Assembly: GCA_038259855.1 (NCBI GenBank)
Contig: JBBSOJ010000029.1
Location: 1 to 19,944 of the forward strand
Direction of reading: 5' to 3'
Origin: JBPOFM01 sp038259855
Lineage (GTDB): Bacteria; Bacteroidota; Bacteroidia; Flavobacteriales; Flavobacteriaceae
Length of the DNA: 19,944 nt
Shown: in pieces, positions 6,212 through 14,927 of the stretch
Layout: each line of letters starts with the position of its first letter
How positions within the stretch are numbered: position 1 is the stretch's first letter
The notes under the pieces: model-generated
Told to the model about the DNA's origin: nothing
The model's database searches: none
Seen by the model: the letters and a program-made list of their open reading frames with translations, nothing else
Translations under genes and position numbers: made by a program

Positions 6212-9061
6212 TTAAAATCTAACATATACATTTAGGTAATAGGTGGTGCCGTTGCCATAAAAATAGCGAGCGCCAAACAAAGGACCGAATGCCCTAGATT
6301 GATCCTCTTCCAACCTTGTGTATTTTGCAATACGAGATTGCTCAAATCCACCAGTTTTATAAGCTTGATCTAGAACATTATTGATGGTCGCGAAAAAACC
6401 AATAAAATAGCTTTTCACTCTCCAAGACTTTCCTCCGGTAACATTTACTAAAAAATAATCATCAAATTTTTCTTGCTTCAAAAGTTGACGTGCAATTGAA
6501 GCATCATAAGCTATGATCTCTTGACCATCAAAATCGGTTGAGAAATTTGCGGATCGCGCTAAATTACTAACATCAATATAGGCATTTGAAAAATAATTGG
6601 TAGTAAGTCCAAAATTCCAAAAGTCTGGATCACGATACTCAAATCCCAATTGATAGGCACGTTCAGGCCCACCAGGCACATGATAATTTTTAAGATTTGC
6701 CTTTCCATCTCCAAACGTGAGCGGTCCGTCAAAATCATCACTCGTTAAGTAAAGATCAGGATCATCAATGTAAACATATTGCCCCACAGAAGCTATAGCT
6801 TTAAGTTTTAACGTTGATGTCACTTGAGCTTCTAAACCAAACTCAATACCTACATTTCTGGTGTCGATATTGGTTGTAATTTCTTGAACGAAAGCATCAC
6901 CAGAGTTAAATCCTTGTCCGGCAAGATCTTCAGTAAAATAGAAGCCGATGTCGGTTCCGTCTTTAAATTCTGAAAAATATCCCGTTAATCGTCCCTTCAC
7001 GATAGGAGAACGAAACACATAGCTGACATCAAGTGATTGAATATTTTCGCTTTCCAAACCGATGACAACATCGTTGTTTTGTCTAGAATTGCTAAAAGAA
7101 TTTCTGATCGTTGGCGCTTTGGTTTGATAGCTGGCATTCAATCCCAATAAATGACGCCCACTTATTTTGTAAGTGAGTCCGCCTTTAAAACCAGCGTTGG
7201 AGAACTGTAGTTTTTCGCTTGGCCCGAATGAACGTGTGCCCGGAAAATTGCCATTTTCATATAATCCGATGCGTTGATACGATGTTTGTGAAACAGAAAC
7301 ACCAGTGTAAAAATCAATCTTTTTATAATTGAATTGAGCTTGTGCAAAGCCATTCAAAACACTGGCCTCAATATCAAAATTGTATTTATAACGTTCACCT
7401 TCTTTTACAATGCGGTTCGGATTTCTTCTGTCGCTCTGTGCGACGCTTTCCAACAAACCATCTATGGAATTGGGGTCGGTTTCTTCAGCAAAAAAATCAA
7501 CATCCAAAAAGCCATTGCCACCCAAAAGATCATTAAGGACGGCGAAATTCTCACTTTTAAGTCGTCGATAAGAGATGTTTCCATTGATCTTAATGTCATT
7601 GGATATTTGGCTATCAACAATTGTGTTTACGGTGAAATCTTGATCGTCATTTCTATCTTCCTGTATGGCATAAATAGAATTTCCGCCTTGAGCCGCGATA
7701 TTGGCATTTCCACTATATAATGCATTCCAGTCCAGTTGCCCATCATTTAGAAATTGCTGTTGAGCGATAAATGCTTGTTCAAAATCAAAAGCACTCGGAT
7801 TGGAATCTCTTAAGAAATAGCTTGGAAGTCTTTGATAGTAGGTAGGATCGGGATTATTGGCGCCGCCAATGTAGCTATTTTGACCGTTGAAAGTGACAAG
7901 TCTCGTGCCTCCGTTATCGATACGTGTATTTCCTGTTGTACCCAATTGATAGGATGCATTTGTATTTAATGATGTTTTATTTGAGATATTCCAGAAATGA
8001 TTTAACATAAAAATGGGTTCATTGACACGCCGAATGCGTGAGTTTCTCTGTTCCCCATTCAAAACACCCCAAAATGGATTGTATTCATTCCCTCTTAAGT
8101 TATAAACCTCTTCCGTGACAGACGTAGAACGGCCTCGTCTATTTTGTGCGTAGATTGCTGAAAAATTGAGACTGTGAGTTTCGCTTAATTGTTTTTCTAC
8201 GGAAAGAAAAAGCGAGTTGGCATCATATAAGGTTCCGTCTACATAACCTTCGTTACCAAACCTTCTAGAGCCCAAAAAAGTATAGGACCATCCGCCATTC
8301 ACAAGTCCAGAACTATAACTTGCCATGACTCGACCCTCGTAAGATCTATTAGCTGACGCATACGATAAGCGTCCTCCCTTCCGATATTTAGAAGCTCGCA
8401 TGATCATGTTGGTAGTACCTGCCAAATCGCTGAATGTGTAATCATTGGCAGACATGCCCATCGTAAATTCCTGATTGCGCTGCACATCGTTCAAACCTCC
8501 CCAGTTGGCCCATTGGGGTCTTCCTGACATCAACTTATTCATTTCTATACCATTTATGAGCACCTTTCCGTCTGAATTGTCTAAACCACGTGGTCTAAAA
8601 AAAGTGGCACTAAAATCAAAGGCGGCAGCATTCAAAAACACATCTCTTGAAGCTTGTAGCAAACCAGATATGTTATCCGTAGCGCCATCATCTTCGCCAT
8701 TGAGGTCATTCTCCGTTATAGAAATGATCACCAAATCGCGGGCATCATTGTCAAACTCCATGGACATATCTTGGATGTCTACAGTCTTGCCTTCATTAAC
8801 GATAATTGGATACCGTTTTGTGCCGTATCCGATCTTCTCTATCAGAAGCATTTGCTCACCTAAAGGCACGTTTAGGAGAAAGATAAATTCACCATTGGCA
8901 TCGGTTTTTTCTACCAATTCTGATCCTTCAATGCTAACGGTTACATCAGGAATCGGTTCATCAGTTGTTCCGTCATTAATGCTCCCTTTAATAATTGTCT
9001 GGGCACTAATGACAGTGACTGAAAAACATATAAACAAAAAAACCAAAAGCTGATGTTTCAT
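6212..9061 (-). CDS. TonB-dependent receptor with N-terminal carboxypeptidase-regulatory-like domain
   Basis: A 949-residue outer-membrane receptor that should import a substrate with energy from TonB-ExbBD. Order: signal peptide 1-20 (ending VISAQ), a CarboxypepD_reg-like beta domain about 22-105 (IKGSINDGTTDEPIPDVTVS... DANGEFIF), a plug domain about 130-225 containing FFRPRGLDNSDGKVLINGIEMN and ending near the DLAGTTNM segment, then a beta-barrel running to an aromatic C terminus (YYLNVYVRF). The length and two N-terminal domains are typical of Bacteroidota nutrient receptors. There is no SusD gene; a DUF5689 lipoprotein follows 22 bp downstream, and a secreted EEP nuclease/phosphatase is divergent across 128 bp. 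The start is supported by the signal peptide; no obvious ribosome-binding site is seen. Substrate unknown; a nucleic-acid- or phosphoester-derived ligand is inferred from context. Confidence 0.93.
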   Translation of the reverse strand: MKHQLLVFLFICFSVTVISAQTIIKGSINDGTTDEPIPDVTVSIEGSELVEKTDANGEFIFLLNVPLGEQMLLIEKIGYGTKRYPIIVNEGKTVDIQDMSMEFDNDARDLVIISITENDLNGEDDGATDNISGLLQASRDVFLNAAAFDFSATFFRPRGLDNSDGKVLINGIEMNKLMSGRPQWANWGGLNDVQRNQEFTMGMSANDYTFSDLAGTTNMIMRASKYRKGGRLSYASANRSYEGRVMASYSSGLVNGGWSYTFLGSRRFGNEGYVDGTLYDANSLFLSVEKQLSETHSLNFSAIYAQNRRGRSTSVTEEVYNLRGNEYNPFWGVLNGEQRNSRIRRVNEPIFMLNHFWNISNKTSLNTNASYQLGTTGNTRIDNGGTRLVTFNGQNSYIGGANNPDPTYYQRLPSYFLRDSNPSAFDFEQAFIAQQQFLNDGQLDWNALYSGNANIAAQGGNSIYAIQEDRNDDQDFTVNTIVDSQISNDIKINGNISYRRLKSENFAVLNDLLGGNGFLDVDFFAEETDPNSIDGLLESVAQSDRRNPNRIVKEGERYKYNFDIEASVLNGFAQAQFNYKKIDFYTGVSVSQTSYQRIGLYENGNFPGTRSFGPSEKLQFSNAGFKGGLTYKISGRHLLGLNASYQTKAPTIRNSFSNSRQNNDVVIGLESENIQSLDVSYVFRSPIVKGRLTGYFSEFKDGTDIGFYFTEDLAGQGFNSGDAFVQEITTNIDTRNVGIEFGLEAQVTSTLKLKAIASVGQYVYIDDPDLYLTSDDFDGPLTFGDGKANLKNYHVPGGPERAYQLGFEYRDPDFWNFGLTTNYFSNAYIDVSNLARSANFSTDFDGQEIIAYDASIARQLLKQEKFDDYFLVNVTGGKSWRVKSYFIGFFATINNVLDQAYKTGGFEQSRIAKYTRLEEDQSRAFGPLFGARYFYGNGTTYYLNVYVRF

Positions 9062-9146
9062 ATGCTCTAGTACAGTTAACCTTTGTATAACAGTAATTTA
9101 AGGTCAATAAATAGCGGGTAAATGTACATTATTTATAAGAATAAAT

Positions 9147-9154
9147 TACATTTG
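9147..9154 (+). promoter_or_regulatory. Candidate Bacteroidota -7 promoter element before the EEP gene
   Basis: TACATTTG matches the Bacteroidota -7 consensus TAnnTTTG exactly and sits 36-45 bp before the candidate start codons at 9190/9199. No clear -33 TTG is seen at the expected distance. It lies in the 128-bp divergent region shared with the TonB receptor, where I could not pick out an equally good minus-strand element. Confidence 0.45.
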
Positions 9155-9189
9155 GAATAAATTTTGTCTGATAAACGACAATCCATAAT

Positions 9190-10260
9190 ATGGTTACTAT
9201 GAAACGTCACTACACCCTCATAATCATAGTTTATTCTCTAACTTCTTTTGCAGTAAATGCGCAAGAAAAAGCAGCGAGAAATTTTAAGATTCATACGCTT
9301 GCATTTTATAATTTGGAAAATTTATTTGACACCATCGATGATCCTACAAAGTATGATGAATCAACACCGATCATGGAGATGAGAACTGGGCGAGAAATGG
9401 CGTATAAGAAAAAACTGCATAACATGGCAAGGGTCATTTCTGATATTGGATTTGACGACGCTAAAAATGCGCCCGTCATTTTGGGAGTTTGTGAGATTGA
9501 GAATCGGGAGGTTTTGGTCAATCTCGTAAATGACCCTCTATTGTTGGCAAAAGATTACGGGATCGTGCATTATGAATCGCCTGACAAACGAAGTATTGAT
9601 GTAGGCTTATTATATCAAAAAGCAATATTTAAGCCAATAGCAACGAGCACTCATTCTCTTAAAATTTATGATGATCAGACACGAGACCGTGTTTACACAA
9701 GAGATCAGTTATTGGTGAGTGGGAAATTAGATGGTGATCTCATTCATATTATTGTTAACCATTGGCCATCGAGAAGCGGAGGTGAAGCACGAAGCAAATC
9801 AAGACGTATTGCCGCCGGAAAATTATCAAAACGAATTGTTGATTCCCTTCAGGTTATTGACCCTTATGCGAAGATTTTTATCATGGGCGATTTAAATGAT
9901 GATCCTACGAATGATAGTATTAAAAAAGAGCTGAAGACAGTATCTGATAAGGATGAGGTTAAATTCAAGGACATCTATAATCCTTATGAAAATCTCTTTA
10001 AATCAGGTTTAGGAACAACCGCTTACAGAGATGCTTGGAGTTTATTCGATCAAATTTTGGTAACCCAGCCCTTGTTGGAAAAAGACTATGAATCCTATCG
10101 ATTTTATAAAGCTGGGATTTATAATAAAACCTATCTGACTACGCGTAAAGGACGTTGGGCTGGCTATCCTTTTAGAAGCTGGGGTGATGGCGGGTTCACG
10201 GACGGTTTCAGCGATCATTTTCCTGTATTTGTTTATGTGGTGAAAGAATACCATCCTTAA
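9190..10260 (+). CDS. Secreted endonuclease/exonuclease/phosphatase family protein
   Basis: A 356-residue enzyme of the EEP (DNase I-like) superfamily, which hydrolyses phosphodiester or phosphomonoester bonds with divalent metal. Numbering from the ATG at 9190: signal peptide ending near NAQ25; Asn41 and Glu43 in NLENLFD; metal-binding Glu102 in GVCEIEN; Asn190-His191 in VNHWPSRSGG; Asp234 and Asn236 in MGDLNDDP; and the terminal catalytic pair Asp342-His343 in FSDHFPVF. All core residues are present, so it should be active. The ATG at 9199 (MKRHYTLIII...) gives a cleaner signal peptide and may be the true start. Exported to the periplasm or beyond. Divergent from the TBDT/DUF5689 lipoprotein operon, it could release nucleotides or phosphate for uptake; that role is inferred. 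DNA, RNA or another phosphoester cannot be chosen from sequence alone. Confidence 0.9.
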   Translation: MVTMKRHYTLIIIVYSLTSFAVNAQEKAARNFKIHTLAFYNLENLFDTIDDPTKYDESTPIMEMRTGREMAYKKKLHNMARVISDIGFDDAKNAPVILGVCEIENREVLVNLVNDPLLLAKDYGIVHYESPDKRSIDVGLLYQKAIFKPIATSTHSLKIYDDQTRDRVYTRDQLLVSGKLDGDLIHIIVNHWPSRSGGEARSKSRRIAAGKLSKRIVDSLQVIDPYAKIFIMGDLNDDPTNDSIKKELKTVSDKDEVKFKDIYNPYENLFKSGLGTTAYRDAWSLFDQILVTQPLLEKDYESYRFYKAGIYNKTYLTTRKGRWAGYPFRSWGDGGFTDGFSDHFPVFVYVVKEYHP

Positions 10261-10277
10261 TCAATGTTTTAAAATAA

Positions 10278-10305
10278 AAAAGCGCCCATCAACTGGAGCG
10301 CTTTT
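10278..10305. terminator. Bidirectional terminator between convergent genes
   Basis: Arms AAAAGCGC (10278-10285) and GCGCTTTT (10298-10305) pair, with a further CCA/TGG pairing inside the loop. A-rich and T-rich flanks on both sides allow termination of the EEP gene on the plus strand and of the membrane-protein gene ending at 10316 on the minus strand. Confidence 0.75.
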
Positions 10306-10315
10306 ATTTTATAAA

Positions 10316-10759
10316 TTAAAACCCTAGCCACGCTTTCCATGGGATTTTCGCTAATACCAAAATTAGAGCTAGTGTATAGAATATAGCTAGCATTTTAAAC
10401 TTAGCCTTGGAGGTTAATTTCTTTTTATGTTTTGAATAGCCCATGGTAATTAAAACAATGGCCACAATCATAGTCAAAGGATGCTCTACGATGTTCGATC
10501 GCAATGTTGGGTTTTTCATAACTTCACCCATGCCCATCTCGCTTATTAGACCTATATAATCAGCTGCGAAAAATAAGGCAATCCCCAGTAATAAGTGAAT
10601 GTGGCTTACAATCAATGCAAATAGAGAAATTCTAAAGTCTTTGGCGTGAAATTCTTTATCACCAAAAAATTTAAAAAGTGCATTGAATGTTGCAAGTACT
10701 AATATTAATAATACCAGATAAGCCCAGTAAGAGTGCAAAATCTTGAAAGTCTCGTACAT
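10316..10759 (-). CDS. Four-helix conserved membrane protein, cytochrome b-like histidines
   Basis: A 147-residue protein with four hydrophobic segments (about 12-29, 44-66, 95-108 and 123-141) separated by short loops. Histidines fall at or near helix ends: His9 in ILHSYWAY, His53 and His55 in VSHIHLLLGI, His93 in VEHPLTM. A KHKKKLTSKAKFK loop precedes the last helix, and the protein ends IPWKAWLGF. Homologues of this pattern are widespread in flavobacteria and are often labelled cytochrome b-like; haem binding is suggested only by the histidines. It is alone on the minus strand, convergent with the EEP gene, with a good -7 element 27 bp upstream of its ATG. Its biochemical role is unknown; a redox-linked or housekeeping membrane function would fit. 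Confidence 0.75.
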   Translation of the reverse strand: MYETFKILHSYWAYLVLLILVLATFNALFKFFGDKEFHAKDFRISLFALIVSHIHLLLGIALFFAADYIGLISEMGMGEVMKNPTLRSNIVEHPLTMIVAIVLITMGYSKHKKKLTSKAKFKMLAIFYTLALILVLAKIPWKAWLGF

Positions 10760-10771
10760 AATTTATTTTTG
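10743..10771 (+). promoter_or_regulatory. Possible -33/-7 promoter reading rightwards into the long intergenic region
   Basis: TTG at 10743-10745, an 18-nt spacer and TATTTTTG at 10764-10771 fit the Bacteroidota promoter form TTG-N17-23-TAnnTTTG. It overlaps the start codon of the minus-strand membrane-protein gene and lies about 340 bp before the next plus-strand gene at 11113. If real it would give that gene a long leader or make a small RNA. The region is AT-rich, so chance is a serious alternative. Confidence 0.25.
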
Positions 10772-10785
10772 AAAAGTTAGAGAAG

Positions 10786-10793
10786 CAAAAATA
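10786..10793 (-). promoter_or_regulatory. Candidate -7 element for the four-helix membrane protein gene
   Basis: On the minus strand the octamer is TATTTTTG, an exact TAnnTTTG match, 27 bp upstream of the ATG at 10759. That gives a leader of roughly 20 nt. No matching -33 TTG is evident. Confidence 0.4.
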
Positions 10794-11019
10794 GTGATTT
10801 TTACATCGGAATTAGAATCGAATTTTAAGAAGTGGTTTCACTCGTTAAGGACTTATGTTCTGATGGCTTTTTCAATCTAGAAAATGAGTTGACATACACG
10901 CATTAAATAAAATGTGTCGAGTTGTTCCGTGAATTAATTTAAAGCGAACGTCTTCATATTCCAAATTTGAATTTCCTCAATTTTGTGAAATATTCAAAAT
11001 TCGATTATAACCCGAGTTT

Positions 11020-11035
11020 ACGAAAACGATTTCGT
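11020..11035. repeat. Short inverted repeat, possible operator
   Basis: Six-base arms ACGAAA and TTTCGT are separated by ACGA. The site lies 78-93 bp upstream of the start of the large repeat-protein gene, where an activator could bind. No regulator can be named. Confidence 0.25.
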
Positions 11036-11112
11036 TGCGTTATATGTTAAATAAAGCAGTATAAAATATAACATTGCTAGATTTTCTAGGTTATGATTTC
11101 TACTTTTAAAAT

Positions 11113-14100
11113 GTGAAACTTTTGTCTCGATTTATTCAGATTCTTGTATTTGGCTTATTTGTCAATTCTTCATACGCGCAATTGGGATTTTGTACGGGGA
11201 ATTCTGGCAATGCAATTTTTACCGAAACTTTTGGAACTGGAGTAGGTCAAAGTGCTCTACCACCAGGTACAACCACCTATAATTTTGCAAATGGAGGAGA
11301 GCCAGACGATGGTTTTTATGCCGTAAGTAATACCACGGCATATTTTGATTGGTTTGTCATACCAGATCATACGCCAAATGATATCAATGGTAAAATGCTG
11401 GTAATTAATTCAGATTTTTCGCCGGGTCAGTTTTACCGAACAACTATAAGTGGCTTATGTGCCAATACCTCTTATGAATTTTCATCGTGGTTGATCAATT
11501 TAACAAGAGCGAATGGGTTTTGCGGTGCGGGTGCTATTCCTATAAATGTAAACTTCGAGATTTGGGATAATACAGATACAAATCTGCTAGCTTCGGGAAG
11601 TACAGGTAGCATTGGGAGTACCGCTACTCCTATATGGCGACAATATGGTTTGGTGTTTCAAACATTGCCCGGTCAAACTTCTATTATTTTAAAAATGAAA
11701 AATAATGGTAGTGGTGGTTGTGGAAATGACCTTGCTATTGACGATATTGTATTTAAAAGTTGTGGTGACTTTGTTGACATTGATGACACCATTGGAGGCT
11801 CAAATATTTTTGAAGCTTGTGTAGAGGATATGATAGGTACAATTCCTTTAGAGGCGACACCTGACTTTTCAGTGTTTTCAACCCACGCCTATCAATGGCA
11901 AATAAGTACCGATGATCTTGTGTGGAACGACATTCCTGGCGAAACTACAAATTTGTACGATGCTCCTGCACCAGCTACCGTTGGTAGTTTATTTTATAGA
12001 GTAAAATTTGCTGAAAGTGTTGCCAACCTTCAAAATTCTTCCTGTAATTCGCTATCTGATAGTTTTGAGATTCGAATTACACCACTGATAACTCCTATTT
12101 TCAATCCGATTGGGCCCATCTGTGAAGGGAATACGTTTACATTACCGTCTACTTCCAATAATACAGTCGCTGGGACGTGGTCCCCAGCTTTGAATAATAC
12201 CACCACAACAACTTATACCTTTACGCCCAATGTAGGAGAGTGTGGTGCAGAAGAAACCCTCACCGTTGTTGTCAATCCTCGCTCAATCCCAACTTTTAGT
12301 CCAGTTGCAGCTATTTGCAATGGCGATTCGCTGGCACCATTGCCAACCGTGTCTAACAATGCTATACCGGGTTCGTGGTCGCCAGCTTTAGATAATACGA
12401 TAACTACAACCTATACTTTTACGCCTGCCACAGGACAATGTGCCACCACTCAAACGCTAACGATAACAGTAAATCAACCCTCATCTGCTCCTTCGTTCGC
12501 TCCGATACCGGCAATATGCTCGGGAGATTCACTTGCTCCATTGCCGACTGTGTCCGATAATGGCATTTCAGGTACTTGGTCGCCTGCGATTAACAATACA
12601 GCCACAACGACATATACCTTTACACCATCTGCAGGAGCCTGTGCAGTAAGCACAACTTTGACTATTGTAGTCGACCAGCCGATGACCCCTAGTTTTAACG
12701 TTGCAAACACCATTTGTGAGGGTGATACGATAACTGCCTTACCTACAACCTCAATTAACGGTATATCAGGAACATGGTCTCCAGCATTGAATAACAATAC
12801 GACGAACACTTACACATTTACTCCAAATATAGGTGAGTGCGCAACAACGGAAAGTCTTACCATTACTGTAAACCCAATAGTAACGCCAGTTTTTGATGCT
12901 ATTTCTCCGGTTTGTGAGGGAGCATCGGTTTTACTGCCAACCGTTTCAAATAATGGTATTTCGGGTACATGGTCACCTTCTATAAATAATATGGTTACAA
13001 CAACCTATACCTTTACACCTAATGCAAGTGAATGTGCTAGCACTCAAAATTTGACAGTTGTCGTTAATCCGATCGTAACTCCCATATTCAATATGGTTCC
13101 TCCGGTTTGTAGTCAAGATAGTTTTACCTTACCCACAACTTCAAATAATGGAATTCAAGGAACCTGGACGCCCGCTTTTGACACTACCACAACTACAACC
13201 TATACGTTCACACCGAATCCGGATGAATGTGCCACAAGTCAAAATCTCACTGTCGCCATAATTCAAGCCATAGTTCCACTTTTTGATCCCATACCTATAG
13301 TTTGCAGTGGGGAGACTCTTGCACCATTACCAACAACATCGTTAAATGGTATTTCGGGCACATGGTCGCCAGTGCTAAATAATACAGCTACAACAACTTA
13401 CACGTTTACACCAGATGTTGGGGTTTGTGCTACAACTCAAACGTTGACCATTGTAGTCACTCCAGAAATACAACCAACGTTTACACCCATTGGTCCAATT
13501 TGCGATGGAGATGTTTTAAATCCGCTACCCACAATGTCTACTAATAATATTACAGGAACTTGGACGCCGAACCTTAATTCTTCATCAACAACAACTTACA
13601 CGTTTGTGCCCGATATTGGTCAATGTGCCAGTAACGGAAGTTTAACGATTGTGGTAAATCCGAAGATAACGCCAACTTTCGATCCGGTCGGCCCAATATG
13701 TTCAACCGATACAATTTCTGCTTTACCAACGACTTCTACTAATGGTGTCTCTGGAACTTGGTCACCAGCAATTGACCAAACAACCACCACAACCTATACC
13801 TTTACACCAGCAATGGGTGAGTGTGCAACCATACAAACATTGACAATTGTTATTAATGAAGCAGATGTCCCAGTTTTTGATCCAATTCCGACAATTTGCA
13901 GCGGAACAATATTATCGCCATTGCCGACAACATCGCTAAATGCCATTGACGGAACTTGGTCTCCAGAATTAAATAATACCACAACCACTACCTATACGTT
14001 CACACCGGAAGCAAGCTTCTGTGCAGAAACCGTATCAATAACTGTTCAGGTAGATCCGTTGCCGTTTTTGAATTTAGAGGATACTTACGTGTTGTGTATG

Positions 14101-14799
14101 AATGTGAATGGCACTGAAGTCATTCAATCACCAGTCATAGAAACAGAATTATCAACAACCGATTATTCCTTTGTATGGACTGATGCTAATGGAGATATTG
14201 TAAGTACTGACTCATTTTATGCTGCCCAAGAGCTTGGTGAATTTACAGTTTTAGTGACGGATCTTTTAACCGGATGTCAAAGCGAGGATACAACAACAGT
14301 TATTAGCAGCGAGCCACCAATACTGGAAGTGGTACTTACGACAGATGCTTTTACAGCCAACCCCATCATCGAAGTATTGGCAGTTGGCAATGGAATTTAT
14401 GAATACAGTTTAGATAACGGTACGTGGCAGAATAGTCCAATTTTTAATAATGTTAGCTTTGGAACGCACGTCATAAGTGCAAGGGACAAAAATGGGTGTG
14501 GTCTTTCAACAATAGATGTATGTGTTATAGGATCACCACGATTTTTCACGCCGAATGGTGATGCTGTCAACGACTTTTGGCAAATAAAAGGTGCCTCGTG
14601 TCTTGACTATGCCATCGTATCTGTCTTTGATCGCTATGGGAAGCTGTTGAAGCAATTTGATTTGAATGGCGCTGGATGGGATGGTACTTTCAACGGCGAT
14701 TTCTTGCCTACAAATGATTATTGGTTTGTTGTCAATTACAAGGAAATTGGTAGTATGAATGAAAAACAATATAAAGGCCATTTTACGTTGAAACGTTGA
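11113..14799 (+). CDS. Large secreted repeat protein with type B T9SS sorting domain
   Basis: A 1228-residue surface or secreted protein. The start is GTG at 11113: an in-frame TAA six bases upstream excludes a longer frame, and the ATG overlapping it at 11111 is out of frame. Order: signal peptide 1-23 (ending SSYAQ); a jelly-roll-like domain about 24-216 (ETFGTG... DWFVIPDHTPND... LAIDDIVFKSCGD), similar in style to carbohydrate-binding or MAM-like folds; an Ig-like segment about 217-323; ten tandem repeats 324-981; a linker domain; a SprB-repeat-like segment about 1068-1131 (YEYSLDNGTWQNSPIFNNVSFGTH... DKNGCG); and a type B sorting domain 1141-1228 (FFTPNGDAVNDFW... ending HFTLKR). Expected to be exported by T9SS and displayed as an adhesin-like fibre. 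Unlike the left-edge cargo, no PorP/SprF gene adjoins it. Ligand unknown. Confidence 0.9.
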   Translation: MKLLSRFIQILVFGLFVNSSYAQLGFCTGNSGNAIFTETFGTGVGQSALPPGTTTYNFANGGEPDDGFYAVSNTTAYFDWFVIPDHTPNDINGKMLVINSDFSPGQFYRTTISGLCANTSYEFSSWLINLTRANGFCGAGAIPINVNFEIWDNTDTNLLASGSTGSIGSTATPIWRQYGLVFQTLPGQTSIILKMKNNGSGGCGNDLAIDDIVFKSCGDFVDIDDTIGGSNIFEACVEDMIGTIPLEATPDFSVFSTHAYQWQISTDDLVWNDIPGETTNLYDAPAPATVGSLFYRVKFAESVANLQNSSCNSLSDSFEIRITPLITPIFNPIGPICEGNTFTLPSTSNNTVAGTWSPALNNTTTTTYTFTPNVGECGAEETLTVVVNPRSIPTFSPVAAICNGDSLAPLPTVSNNAIPGSWSPALDNTITTTYTFTPATGQCATTQTLTITVNQPSSAPSFAPIPAICSGDSLAPLPTVSDNGISGTWSPAINNTATTTYTFTPSAGACAVSTTLTIVVDQPMTPSFNVANTICEGDTITALPTTSINGISGTWSPALNNNTTNTYTFTPNIGECATTESLTITVNPIVTPVFDAISPVCEGASVLLPTVSNNGISGTWSPSINNMVTTTYTFTPNASECASTQNLTVVVNPIVTPIFNMVPPVCSQDSFTLPTTSNNGIQGTWTPAFDTTTTTTYTFTPNPDECATSQNLTVAIIQAIVPLFDPIPIVCSGETLAPLPTTSLNGISGTWSPVLNNTATTTYTFTPDVGVCATTQTLTIVVTPEIQPTFTPIGPICDGDVLNPLPTMSTNNITGTWTPNLNSSSTTTYTFVPDIGQCASNGSLTIVVNPKITPTFDPVGPICSTDTISALPTTSTNGVSGTWSPAIDQTTTTTYTFTPAMGECATIQTLTIVINEADVPVFDPIPTICSGTILSPLPTTSLNAIDGTWSPELNNTTTTTYTFTPEASFCAETVSITVQVDPLPFLNLEDTYVLCMNVNGTEVIQSPVIETELSTTDYSFVWTDANGDIVSTDSFYAAQELGEFTVLVTDLLTGCQSEDTTTVISSEPPILEVVLTTDAFTANPIIEVLAVGNGIYEYSLDNGTWQNSPIFNNVSFGTHVISARDKNGCGLSTIDVCVIGSPRFFTPNGDAVNDFWQIKGASCLDYAIVSVFDRYGKLLKQFDLNGAGWDGTFNGDFLPTNDYWFVVNYKEIGSMNEKQYKGHFTLKR
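12082..14055 (+). repeat. Ten tandem ~66-residue Thr-rich coding repeats
   Basis: Residues 324-981 divide into ten units of 65-67 residues. Each has a -IC- or -VC- cysteine near position 14, LPT-x-S, a G-T/S-W-S/T-P motif, a run of Thr leading to TYTF-T/V-P, a second cysteine (E-C-A, Q-C-A and similar), then a LTI-V-V-type strand. Two cysteines per unit suggest one disulphide per module. Protein similarity is high in the TYTFTP core, but nucleotide sequence differs between units, so the array is old rather than freshly amplified. Confidence 0.9.
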
Positions 14800-14927
14800 T
14801 CAACTCTTGACAATAAGCTTGTAAAATATTCAATTTGAGTCCTTAAATAGCTATAAAATCAATTCACTCTTCGAAAGCCACATTTCAAAACCATTGCGAT
14901 ATCCACTAAAAAAGTGCAATATTTCCG

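Larger units (their letters stand above)
10760..11112. other. 353-bp AT-rich intergenic region between divergent genes
   Basis: No open reading frame with gene-like composition and no tRNA-like fold is seen. It holds the two promoter-like octamers listed separately, AT-rich near-palindromes around 10960-11003, and an inverted repeat at 11020-11035 (ACGAAA-acga-TTTCGT) about 78 bp before the GTG of the repeat-protein gene. A weak -7-like octamer TAACATTG lies at 11069-11076. The region most likely carries the control sequences of the large secreted repeat protein. Confidence 0.5.

Noticed and set aside
7334..7720. A 128-codon plus-strand frame within the TonB receptor gene.
   Set aside because: Lies opposite continuous beta-barrel coding sequence with no independent evidence.
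8475..9053. A 192-codon plus-strand frame opposite the 5' part of the TonB receptor gene.
   Set aside because: It is antisense to a well-supported TBDT signal peptide, regulatory-like domain and plug; no recognisable protein features.
9190..9198. The ATG at 9190 as the firm start of the EEP protein.
   Set aside because: Not excluded, but the ATG three codons later gives the usual MKR-type signal peptide start, so 9190 is kept only as the outer limit.
12082..14055. The repeat block was considered as a CRISPR array or recombining DNA repeat.
   Set aside because: Repeats are ~197 nt, in frame, conserved at protein level and divergent at DNA level, with no short identical direct repeats or spacers.
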